7,457 nt of DNA, taken from assembly GCA_955652345.1 (NCBI GenBank), contig CATPBV010000076.1, positions 1 through 7,457 on the forward strand. The letters are read 5' to 3'. Positions within the stretch are counted from its first letter, which is position 1. Every line of letters begins with the position of its first letter. Below are positions 1 through 5,350 of this stretch, one piece after another. Both the position numbers and the translations under genes were made by a program. The notes under the pieces were generated by a model. The model did not search any database. It was not told the DNA's origin and saw nothing but the letters and a program-made list of their open reading frames with translations. The stretch is from an uncultured Solirubrobacteraceae bacterium. GTDB lineage: Bacteria > Actinomycetota > Thermoleophilia > Solirubrobacterales > Solirubrobacteraceae.

Positions 1-1548
1 CTGCTACGCACCCTCGCCGAGGACCTCCGCGAGCGGCGCGAGAGGATCAGGCTCGGCGGTGGATCCGAGAAGATCGCCGCGCAGCACGAGCAGCAGAAGC
101 TGACCGCCCGCGAGCGTCTCGCACTGCTGATCGACGACGGCACGTTCGTCGAGCTCGGGATCCACGGGCGGCCCCATTTCTCACAGCGGGCGATGGAGGG
201 CCGCGAGGCGCCCGCCGATGGCGTGATCACCGGATACGGCAAGGTCGATGGGCGGCTCGTCGCCGTCGCCGCCTACGACTTCACGGTGATGGCCGGATCG
301 ATGGGGATGACCGGCGAGCTCAAGGTCACGCGGCTGCGCGAGCTGGCGCTGACCCAGCGGATGCCGATGATCTGGCTGCTCGACTCCGCCGGCGCACGCA
401 TCCAGGAGGCCGTCGGGTCGCTGTTCGCGGGCAGCGGGCACCTGTTCCGCGAGGAGGTGATCAACTCGGGGGTGATCCCGCAGGTTGCGGCGCTGATGGG
501 TCCGTGCGCCGCGGGGACTGCATACATTCCGGGCCTCGCCGACTTCGTGCCGATGGTCAAGGGGCGCGGGTCGATGGCGCTTGCCGGTCCGCACCTGGTG
601 AGGGCGGCGGTGGGCGAGGACGTGACCCAGGAGGAGCTCGGGGGTTCCCGGGTACATTGCCGCAAGTCGGGCGTCGGCGACCTCGAGGTCGAAGACGACC
701 CGGCGTGCATCGACGCGATCAAGCGTTACCTGAGCTACTTCCCGCAGCATTGCGAGGAACCGGCGCCGGTGCTCCCGTGCAGCGACCCGATCGACCGCGG
801 CGACGAGAAGCTGCTCGACATCCTGCCGTCCTCCAACCGGACGCCCTACGACATGTACGAGGTGATCAGGCGGATCGTCGACGACGGCGTCTACTTTGAC
901 CTGAAGCCGCAGTTCGCCAAGACGATCATCACCTGCCTGGCGCGCTTCGGGGGCCGGCCGGCCGGGATCGTAGCCAACCAGCCCAGGCAGCTCGGGGGGA
1001 TCCTCGACAACGACTCGGCGGACAAGGCTGCCCGTTTCATAAACCTCTGCAACGCGTTCGGGATCCCGCTCGTCTACCTGATGGACGTGCCCGGGTTCAT
1101 GGTCGGCACCAAGGTCGAGGGGGCCGGGATCATCCGCCATGGGGCGAAGATGCTGTACGCGACCGCCAACGCGACGGTGCCGAAGGTGACCGTCGTGCTG
1201 CGCAAGGCCTACGGCGCCGGCTACTACGTGATGTGCGGGCGCGCGTACGAGCCCGACCTGATCGTGGCCTGGCCGAGCGCCGAGATCAGCGTGATGGGCG
1301 CCGAGGGCGCGATCGAGATCATCTTCCGCAAGCAGGTCCAGGAGGCCGACGATCCCGAAGCCAAGCGCAAGGAGCTGATCGACCAGGTACGCGGGGTCAT
1401 TGATGTCTACAAGGCCGCCGGCAACGCGATGATCGATGACGTGATCGATCCACGCGAGACCCGGGCGACGATCTGCCGGGCGCTCGAGATGACTTCCGGC
1501 AAGCGGGTCAACCGGCCGTGGAAGCGCAGCGGAGTGGTACCGGTTTGA
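1..1548 (+). CDS. Acyl-CoA carboxylase beta subunit (carboxyltransferase), 5'-partial
   Basis: Carboxyltransferase subunit of a biotin-dependent acyl-CoA carboxylase, which moves CO2 from carboxybiotin to an acyl-CoA in the cytoplasm. The frame is open from base 1 and gives 515 residues. The typical family N-terminus is present (a GGG-EKI-AQH stretch at residues 19-29, then LTARERL at 34-40), so only a few residues are missing and an internal ATG at 193 is not the start. The N-terminal crotonase-like half has the oxyanion-hole region SAGARIQEAVGS (129-140) and GPCAAGTAYIPG (167-178). The C-terminal half has DVPGFMVGTKVEGAG (362-376) and RKAYGAGYYVMCGR (401-414). WPSAEISVMGAEGAIEIIFR (424-443) resembles propionyl-CoA carboxylase beta, whereas GAGYYVMCGRAYEPD resembles methylcrotonyl-CoA carboxylase beta. 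Tyr409 sits where propionyl-CoA carboxylases have a specificity-setting Asp, so the acyl substrate is uncertain. First visible gene of the operon; its stop overlaps the next start by 4 bases. The biotin carboxylase partner is not in the window. Confidence 0.93.
   Translation: MLRTLAEDLRERRERIRLGGGSEKIAAQHEQQKLTARERLALLIDDGTFVELGIHGRPHFSQRAMEGREAPADGVITGYGKVDGRLVAVAAYDFTVMAGSMGMTGELKVTRLRELALTQRMPMIWLLDSAGARIQEAVGSLFAGSGHLFREEVINSGVIPQVAALMGPCAAGTAYIPGLADFVPMVKGRGSMALAGPHLVRAAVGEDVTQEELGGSRVHCRKSGVGDLEVEDDPACIDAIKRYLSYFPQHCEEPAPVLPCSDPIDRGDEKLLDILPSSNRTPYDMYEVIRRIVDDGVYFDLKPQFAKTIITCLARFGGRPAGIVANQPRQLGGILDNDSADKAARFINLCNAFGIPLVYLMDVPGFMVGTKVEGAGIIRHGAKMLYATANATVPKVTVVLRKAYGAGYYVMCGRAYEPDLIVAWPSAEISVMGAEGAIEIIFRKQVQEADDPEAKRKELIDQVRGVIDVYKAAGNAMIDDVIDPRETRATICRALEMTSGKRVNRPWKRSGVVPV
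1531..1534 (+). promoter_or_regulatory. Ribosome binding site (GGAG) selecting the TTG start at 1545
   Basis: GGAG lies inside the end of the carboxylase gene, 10 bases before a TTG at 1545-1547. That TTG overlaps the upstream TGA stop as TTGA. The alternative GTG at 1518 has no comparable purine-rich stretch before it. Starting at the TTG also gives the family-like N-terminus MSLEDPVVITCAISGA. This supports TTG as the real start. Confidence 0.5.
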
Positions 1549-2423
1549 GCCTCGAAGACCCCGTCGTCATCACCTGCGCGATCTCTGGCGCGATCGCGAA
1601 CCGCGAGCAGTGCCCGGCGATCCCGTACACGCCCGAGGAGTACGCCGCCGAGGCGCGGCGAATCGTCGACGAGGGCGGTGTCCACATCCACATCCACGCC
1701 CGCCGGCCCGACGGCACGCCGAGCTACGAGGTGGAGGATTTCCTGGCGATCCGCGACGCGATCACGGCCGAGGTCGGTGACGCCGCGATCATCAACTTCT
1801 CGACGGGGACGATCGGCGTGTCCGTGGCCAAGCGGATCGCCTACCTCGAGGCCGGCCGGCCCGAGGTCGCGGCACTCAACATGGGGTCGATGAACTACGC
1901 GAAGTACTCCCGAAAGCGCCGGGACTTCGTGTTCAAGTTCGTGTTCGCGAATCCGTTCGACGAGATCATCGAGCTGCTGCAAGCGATGCGTCGCCTCGGG
2001 ATCAAGCCCGAGCACGAGTGCTTCGACGTCGGTCACGTCGGCTCGCTCGAGCCGCTGCTCGACATGGGAGTGCTGGAGCCGCCGCTGCACGCAGACTTCG
2101 TGATGGGCGTGCTCGGGGGGATCCCGGCGAGCGCCCGCAACCTCGCGGCGATGGCCGACAACCTCCCTGAGGGACACCACCACTGGGGGGTGATCGGGAT
2201 TGGGCGCGCCCAGTGGATGCTGGTGGCCGCCGCGCTGACGCTCGGCGGCTCGATCCGGGTCGGTCTCGAGGACAACCTTTACCTCCCGAGCGGCGAGATG
2301 GCCCGCTCGAACGGCTCGCTGATCGCGAAGGCCCACCAGATGACCGAGGACGCCGGCCGGAAGCCCGCAACGGTGGAGGAAGCGCGCGCGCTCCTCGGCA
2401 TCAAGGCGCCGGCAAGGGCATGA
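1545..2423 (+). CDS. Beta-keto acid cleavage enzyme (BKACE, DUF849 family)
   Basis: A 292-residue Zn-dependent TIM-barrel enzyme of the BKACE/Kce family. The family condenses a beta-keto acid with acetyl-CoA to give acetoacetate and a new acyl-CoA. Full length compared with the characterised Kce (about 275 residues). Motif-by-motif comparison with Kce, from memory, gives metal ligands His49 and His51 (in VHIHIHAR) and Glu242 (in RVGLEDN). Catalytic or CoA-contact positions Ser86, Glu158, Arg238 and Asp243 are also kept. Kce Glu14, which contacts the substrate amino group, is Ile17 here, and Thr106 is Ala110. The enzyme therefore looks active but should not use 3-keto-5-aminohexanoate; a less polar beta-keto acid is more likely. 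The TTG start is chosen for its GGAG site and 4-base overlap; GTG at 1518 would add nine residues. The stop overlaps the next ATG (ATGA, 2420-2423). Family is certain, substrate unknown. Confidence 0.9.
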   Translation: MSLEDPVVITCAISGAIANREQCPAIPYTPEEYAAEARRIVDEGGVHIHIHARRPDGTPSYEVEDFLAIRDAITAEVGDAAIINFSTGTIGVSVAKRIAYLEAGRPEVAALNMGSMNYAKYSRKRRDFVFKFVFANPFDEIIELLQAMRRLGIKPEHECFDVGHVGSLEPLLDMGVLEPPLHADFVMGVLGGIPASARNLAAMADNLPEGHHHWGVIGIGRAQWMLVAAALTLGGSIRVGLEDNLYLPSGEMARSNGSLIAKAHQMTEDAGRKPATVEEARALLGIKAPARA

Positions 2424-3652
2424 CGCTCCCCCTCGACGGCCTGAGGGTCCTGGACCTGACCCGGCTGCTGCCGGGTGGCTTCTGCTCATTGCTGCTGGCC
2501 GACTTCGGCGCCGATGTGATCAAGGTCGAGGACACCGGCCTCGGCGACTACATCCGCTGGTCGCCCCCGTACTACGAAGGCGCGCACGAGACAGCGAGAA
2601 GCGCCCTGTTCCTGGCGCTCAACCGCGGCAAGCGCTCGATCCGAGTGGACCTGAAGACCGATGAAGGCAAGGACGTCCTGCTGGCGCTCTCCCGTGGCGC
2701 CGACGTGCTGATCGAATCCTTCCGGCCTGGAGTGCTGGAGCGGCTCGGAGTCGGCTACGAGCGTCTTGCGCGAGAGAACCCCCGGCTCGTCTACTGCGCG
2801 ATCACGGGCTACGGCCAGGACGGACCGAACCGCGACCGCTCGGGTCACGACATGAACTACCTGGCATTGAACGGGTTGCTTGGTCTGACAGGCGCCGCTG
2901 ACGGCCCGCCCCTGCAGTCCGCCGGTCAGATCGCCGACGTCGGTGGCGGGGCGCTGATGGCGCTCGTCGGGATCCTGCTCGCGCTTCGCGAGCGGGAGCG
3001 TTCGGGGCAGGGGCAGCTGGTCGATTGCTCGATGTTCGACGGCTCGCTCTCATGGCTCGCGATGGTCGCCGCCGAGGCCCTCGCTGGGGGCACGGTCGCC
3101 CGGCGCGGCGAGCTGATGCTCGCAGGCGGGATCGTTTGCTATCGGCCGTACGCGTGTGCCGACGGGCACGTCGCGATCGGCGCGCTCGAGCCGAAGTTCT
3201 GGAGCGCATTCTGCAAGGGCGTGGGCCGTGAGGACCTGGTCGACCACGCTTTCGACCCACCCGGCTCCGATGCGCATCGGGCCCTGTGCGAGATCTTCGC
3301 TGGGCGCACGCGCGAGCAGTGGCGCCAGTTCGCATCGGAGCACGACTGCTGCCTCGAGCCGGTGCTCGACCTCGACGAGGCACTCGAGTCCGAGCTGGTG
3401 GCCGCGCGGGAGATGGTCGTCGAGCTCGATCAGCCCGGTGCCGAGCGGCCGGTGAAGCTGCTCGGCGTGCCGGTGAAGCTGACCCGGACGCCCGGGGACC
3501 CGGGACGTCGTCCGGGCCCGATGCTCGGCGAGCACACCGAGGAGCTCCTTCGAGAGGCCGGTTATTCGAACGACGCGATTGGCGAGTTGCTAGCAGCCGG
3601 GGTCGTCGCTGGTCCCCAGGCAACCGCGCAGGGCACCTTCCTGGCCCGATGA
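2420..3652 (+). CDS. Alpha-methylacyl-CoA racemase-like protein (CaiB/BaiF family III fold)
   Basis: A 410-residue member of the family III CoA-transferase fold. The N-terminus (PLDGLRVLDLTRLLPGGF, residues 4-21, then LADFGADVIKVED at 26-38) is typical, and FRPGVLERLGVGYERL follows at 101-116. The residues that mark alpha-methylacyl-CoA racemase rather than CoA transferase are present: His143 in GHDMNYLALNG (142-152), Asp173 in IADVGGG (171-177) and Glu257 in GALEPKFW (254-261). The His-Asp spacing of 30 equals that recalled for the Mycobacterium tuberculosis racemase (His126/Asp156; Glu241). The likely reaction is inversion of the alpha-methyl centre of a branched acyl-CoA in the cytoplasm; acyl-CoA:carboxylate CoA transfer is the alternative. 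It is slightly longer than known racemases (about 360-380). The ATG at 2420 gives the ATGA overlap with the BKACE gene; a longer open frame back to 2213 only shadows that gene. Confidence 0.88.
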   Translation: MTLPLDGLRVLDLTRLLPGGFCSLLLADFGADVIKVEDTGLGDYIRWSPPYYEGAHETARSALFLALNRGKRSIRVDLKTDEGKDVLLALSRGADVLIESFRPGVLERLGVGYERLARENPRLVYCAITGYGQDGPNRDRSGHDMNYLALNGLLGLTGAADGPPLQSAGQIADVGGGALMALVGILLALRERERSGQGQLVDCSMFDGSLSWLAMVAAEALAGGTVARRGELMLAGGIVCYRPYACADGHVAIGALEPKFWSAFCKGVGREDLVDHAFDPPGSDAHRALCEIFAGRTREQWRQFASEHDCCLEPVLDLDEALESELVAAREMVVELDQPGAERPVKLLGVPVKLTRTPGDPGRRPGPMLGEHTEELLREAGYSNDAIGELLAAGVVAGPQATAQGTFLAR

Positions 3653-4362
3653 GCACGCTTACCCGAACCGGTCTGCTGAGGATGTCCGAGCTCGCCGAGC
3701 GCTCCGGCGTGAGCGCCGGGACCATCAAGCACTATCTGCGCGAAGGGTTGCTCGGGCCGGACGCCGAGGTGGTCCGGACGTCGCGGAACATGGCCTACTA
3801 CCCGCGAGAGTTCGTCGAGCGGATTCAGCTGATCAAACGCCTCCAGGAGGAGCGGTTCATGCCGCTGCGCGTGATCCGCGACCTGCTCGCCGGCGATCCC
3901 GACCGTGCGGCCCGCTTGATCGAGCTCGAGGACCGGATTCTCGAGCGAGCGATCGCCGCGCGGGAGACCGGCCGGGTGTCGCGGGCGAGCGTCCGCGAGA
4001 CCTACGCGATGCCCGAGAACGTCCTCGACCGCCTCGAGGAGCTCGGCGTGCTGACGCCGGGCGCCCGCGGCTACGACGCCGACGACGTGGCGATCATCGA
4101 GGCGATCTCGAGGTTTCGTGCGGGCGGTTACCAGGAGGCGATCGGCTTCACTGTGTACGACACCCTGCGATACAAGCAGGCGCTCGAACCGCTGGTCGAA
4201 GAGGAGGTACGAGTGCTGCTCGAACGGCTAGCGGGCCGTGTGGAGGTTGAGCGCGCGGCGCAGATCATCTCCTCGGGCGCGCAGCCGCTCCGCGATTTGA
4301 TCGGTGCGATGCACGCGAAGCTCCTGCTGGCTGCGCTGCGGCGGCAGCGAGGAGCGCAGTAG
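3649..4362 (+). CDS. MerR-family transcriptional regulator
   Basis: A 237-residue DNA-binding regulator. Residues 10-80 form a MerR winged helix: helix-turn-helix LLRMSELAERSGVSAGTIKHY (9-29), REGLLGPD (31-38), then a wing with NMAYYPREFVERIQLIKRLQ (47-66). Residues 111-174 look like a second, diverged copy of the same fold: SVRETYAMPENVLDRLEELG (114-133), VLTPGARGYDADDVAIIEAI (134-153), then SRFRAGGY. No cysteine cluster of metal-sensing MerR proteins is present; the tail (175-237) is helical and may serve dimerisation or ligand binding. The ATG overlaps the racemase stop (ATGA, 3649-3652) with no clear Shine-Dalgarno site, so translation probably depends on coupling. As last gene of the operon it is a good candidate for its regulator, perhaps responding to an acyl-CoA intermediate, but the operon promoter lies outside the window. 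Confidence 0.87.
   Translation: MSTLTRTGLLRMSELAERSGVSAGTIKHYLREGLLGPDAEVVRTSRNMAYYPREFVERIQLIKRLQEERFMPLRVIRDLLAGDPDRAARLIELEDRILERAIAARETGRVSRASVRETYAMPENVLDRLEELGVLTPGARGYDADDVAIIEAISRFRAGGYQEAIGFTVYDTLRYKQALEPLVEEEVRVLLERLAGRVEVERAAQIISSGAQPLRDLIGAMHAKLLLAALRRQRGAQ
4334..4349 (+). terminator. GC-rich hairpin at the operon 3' end, possible terminator
   Basis: CGCTGC (4334-4339), a 4-base loop, then GCAGCG (4344-4349) form a perfect 6-bp stem inside the last codons of the MerR gene. A wider nested repeat, CTGCGCT (4331-4337) with AGCGCAG (4353-4359), could form as an alternative. There is no T-run, and the region is coding, so a role in stopping transcription is only a guess from its position just before the stop and a convergent gene. 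Confidence 0.2.
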
Positions 4363-4379
4363 GGCCGCGCCAGGAGTCA

Positions 4380-4392
4380 GCTGATCCTCAGC
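4380..4392. terminator. Short inverted repeat between convergent genes, possible weak terminator
   Basis: GCTGA (4380-4384), TCC, TCAGC (4388-4392) form a 5-bp perfect inverted repeat around the stop codon of the minus-strand XRE gene. It sits in the 25-base gap between convergent stops. The stem is short and has no T-run on either strand, so support is weak. Confidence 0.15.
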
Positions 4393-5332
4393 GTGCGGTC
4401 TCGGCTCCGTGCTGCTCGATCAGCCGCGCCAGCTTCGCGGGCGTGTCGTGTTCCGGTATCGGCGAATACAGGATCAGCCGTTGCTCGGGAGCCTCCGCCG
4501 GGTTGAACACGGCGTGCTCGAACACGAGCTTGCCCACAACGGGGTGAAGGATCTCCTTGCGGCCTGCGCCCGCGCGCGCGACCTCGTGGCGCTTCCAGAG
4601 CTTGCAGAACTCCGGACTCGAGCGCCGCAGGGCGCCTATCAGCTGTTCGAACTCGGGATCGCCCAGATGCCGTGCGCTGTCGGCGCGGAACTTCGCGACG
4701 AGCAAGCGCGCGCTCCGATCCCAGTCGGCGAACAGCTCGCGCCTGCGAGGGTCCATGAAATGGAGCCACAGGTGGTTGCGGGTGCCAGGCGGCAGTCGAT
4801 CGAAGTCGCCGAACACGGCGCAGGCGGCCCGGTTGTAGGCCAGGTAGTCGGAGCGGCGCCCGAGCACGTACGCCGGATTGGCGCCGAGGTTCTCGATCAG
4901 TCGGCGCAAGGTCGGCGAAACACGCTCCGCCGTCGGTTTGCACGGCGGCGGCTCTTCGCCTCGGCCCAGCAACACCAGGTGCGTGCGCTCGGCGGGCGTC
5001 AGTCGGAGCGCCCGCGCCAGCGCCTCGAGGACGTCGAGCGACGCGCGCACGTCCCGGCCCTGCTCGAGCCACGTGTACCAGGTGGTGCCCACGCCGGCCA
5101 ACAGCGCCACCTCCTCGCGGCGTAAGCCCGGCGTCCGGCGCCGGCCGCCGTTTGGCAGACCGACATCGTCGGGTCTGAGGCTCGCGCGGCGTCGGCGCAG
5201 GAAGTCGGCGAGCTCGGCACGCCGCTGGTCGCCGCTCGAGCCGTTTCCGTCGACAGTCGTCGAGGTGCTGGGGGGAAGTTCAACTACCAGGATAAATACC
5301 TCTCTTGTACCTGGATACGTAGTGTCGCACAC
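4388..5332 (-). CDS. XRE-family regulator with MmyB-like ligand-binding domain
   Basis: A helix-turn-helix regulator of the MmyB-like group common in actinomycetes. Numbered from the GTG at 5332 (314 residues), the DNA-binding part runs from about 37 to 120. It contains RRAELADFLRRRRASLRP (37-54), the family hallmark GGRRRTPGLRREEVALLAGV (62-81) and YTWLEQGRDVRAS (86-98). The sensor part (about 150-305) includes NPAYVLGRRSDYLAYN (152-167), the LWLHFMDPRRRELFADWD segment (188-205) and FEHAVFNPAE (271-280). This domain is thought to bind a lipid-like or other small ligand. The start is uncertain: TTG at 5350, GTG at 5332, or a CTG at 5290 with a good GAGAGG site 8 bases upstream. Conserved sequence begins only near 5224, so all three are possible. 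Divergent from the MFS exporter, which it probably controls. Confidence 0.9.
   Translation of the reverse strand: MCDTTYPGTREVFILVVELPPSTSTTVDGNGSSGDQRRAELADFLRRRRASLRPDDVGLPNGGRRRTPGLRREEVALLAGVGTTWYTWLEQGRDVRASLDVLEALARALRLTPAERTHLVLLGRGEEPPPCKPTAERVSPTLRRLIENLGANPAYVLGRRSDYLAYNRAACAVFGDFDRLPPGTRNHLWLHFMDPRRRELFADWDRSARLLVAKFRADSARHLGDPEFEQLIGALRRSSPEFCKLWKRHEVARAGAGRKEILHPVVGKLVFEHAVFNPAEAPEQRLILYSPIPEHDTPAKLARLIEQHGAETAR
5285..5317. repeat. Pair of 10-bp near-identical direct repeats in the divergent control region
   Basis: TACCAGGATA (5285-5294) and TACCTGGATA (5308-5317) differ at one base and start 23 bp apart, about two helical turns. Each is itself nearly palindromic around CCWGG. 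This spacing and symmetry suit two adjacent operator sites for a dimeric regulator, most simply the neighbouring XRE protein. The first copy overlaps the putative CTG start and lies just downstream of the GAGAGG site of the regulator gene, so it could serve autoregulation. Function is inferred. Confidence 0.4.
5299..5304 (-). promoter_or_regulatory. Candidate ribosome binding site for a CTG start of the XRE gene
   Basis: On the minus strand GAGAGG ends 8 bases before an in-frame CTG (5290-5288). Neither the GTG at 5332 nor the TTG at 5350 has a purine-rich site upstream. If used, the regulator would be 300 residues and begin with MVVELPPSTS. CTG starts are rare, so this remains tentative. Confidence 0.3.
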
Positions 5333-5333
5333 T
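5305..5333 (+). promoter_or_regulatory. Candidate promoter of the MFS exporter, leaderless
   Basis: TTGTAC (5305-5310) and CACACT (5328-5333) are separated by 17 bp and match the -35 and -10 consensus at 3 of 6 positions each, keeping the important second A and final T of the -10. Transcription would begin near 5340-5341, right at the GTG start codon. That agrees with the lack of any Shine-Dalgarno site before the gene. The match is weak and unverified. Confidence 0.28.
5321..5333. repeat. Perfect inverted repeat AGTGT-CGC-ACACT, possible operator
   Basis: Two 5-bp arms around a 3-bp centre sit in the middle of the divergent control region. The right arm overlaps the candidate -10 of the exporter and the left arm the candidate -10 of the regulator on the other strand, so a protein bound here could block both. 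TACGT copies (5316-5320 and 5338-5342, 22 bp apart) flank it. Symmetry is seen directly; the operator role is inferred. Confidence 0.35.
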
Positions 5334-5350
5334 GCATTACGTGAATGCAA
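5321..5350 (-). promoter_or_regulatory. Candidate promoter of the XRE gene
   Basis: Read on the minus strand, TTGCAT (5350-5345) and GACACT (5326-5321) lie 18 bp apart as possible -35 and -10 boxes. The start of transcription would fall near 5314, giving a short leader that contains the GAGAGG site and leads to the CTG at 5290. Weak consensus match; it would exclude the GTG at 5332 and TTG at 5350 as start codons. Confidence 0.2.

Noticed and set aside
949..965. GGCC/CCGG tandem pattern in the carboxyltransferase gene
   Set aside because: It encodes the family-typical FGGRPAGIVANQP segment; GC-rich codon use is enough to explain it.
193..1548. ATG at 193 as start of the carboxyltransferase
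   Set aside because: The frame is open to base 1 and the 64 residues before it match the conserved N-terminus of the family, so the gene is cut by the window edge.
2213..2419. N-terminal extension of the racemase frame back to 2213
   Set aside because: The stretch is the BKACE gene read in another frame, Arg/Gly-rich and unlike the family. The ATG at 2420 gives the canonical family N-terminus and the ATGA overlap.
1407..2489. Long minus-strand open frame across the BKACE gene
   Set aside because: It is a shadow of high-GC coding: the product is low-complexity and rich in Arg, His and Val, and the plus strand holds a full conserved enzyme.
3491..3519. GC-rich near-palindromic stretch (CCCGGG, GACGTC, TCCGGG) in the racemase gene
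   Set aside because: It encodes the Pro/Gly/Arg-rich TPGDPGRRPGP loop and the symmetry is broken by unpaired bases, so coding and base composition explain it.
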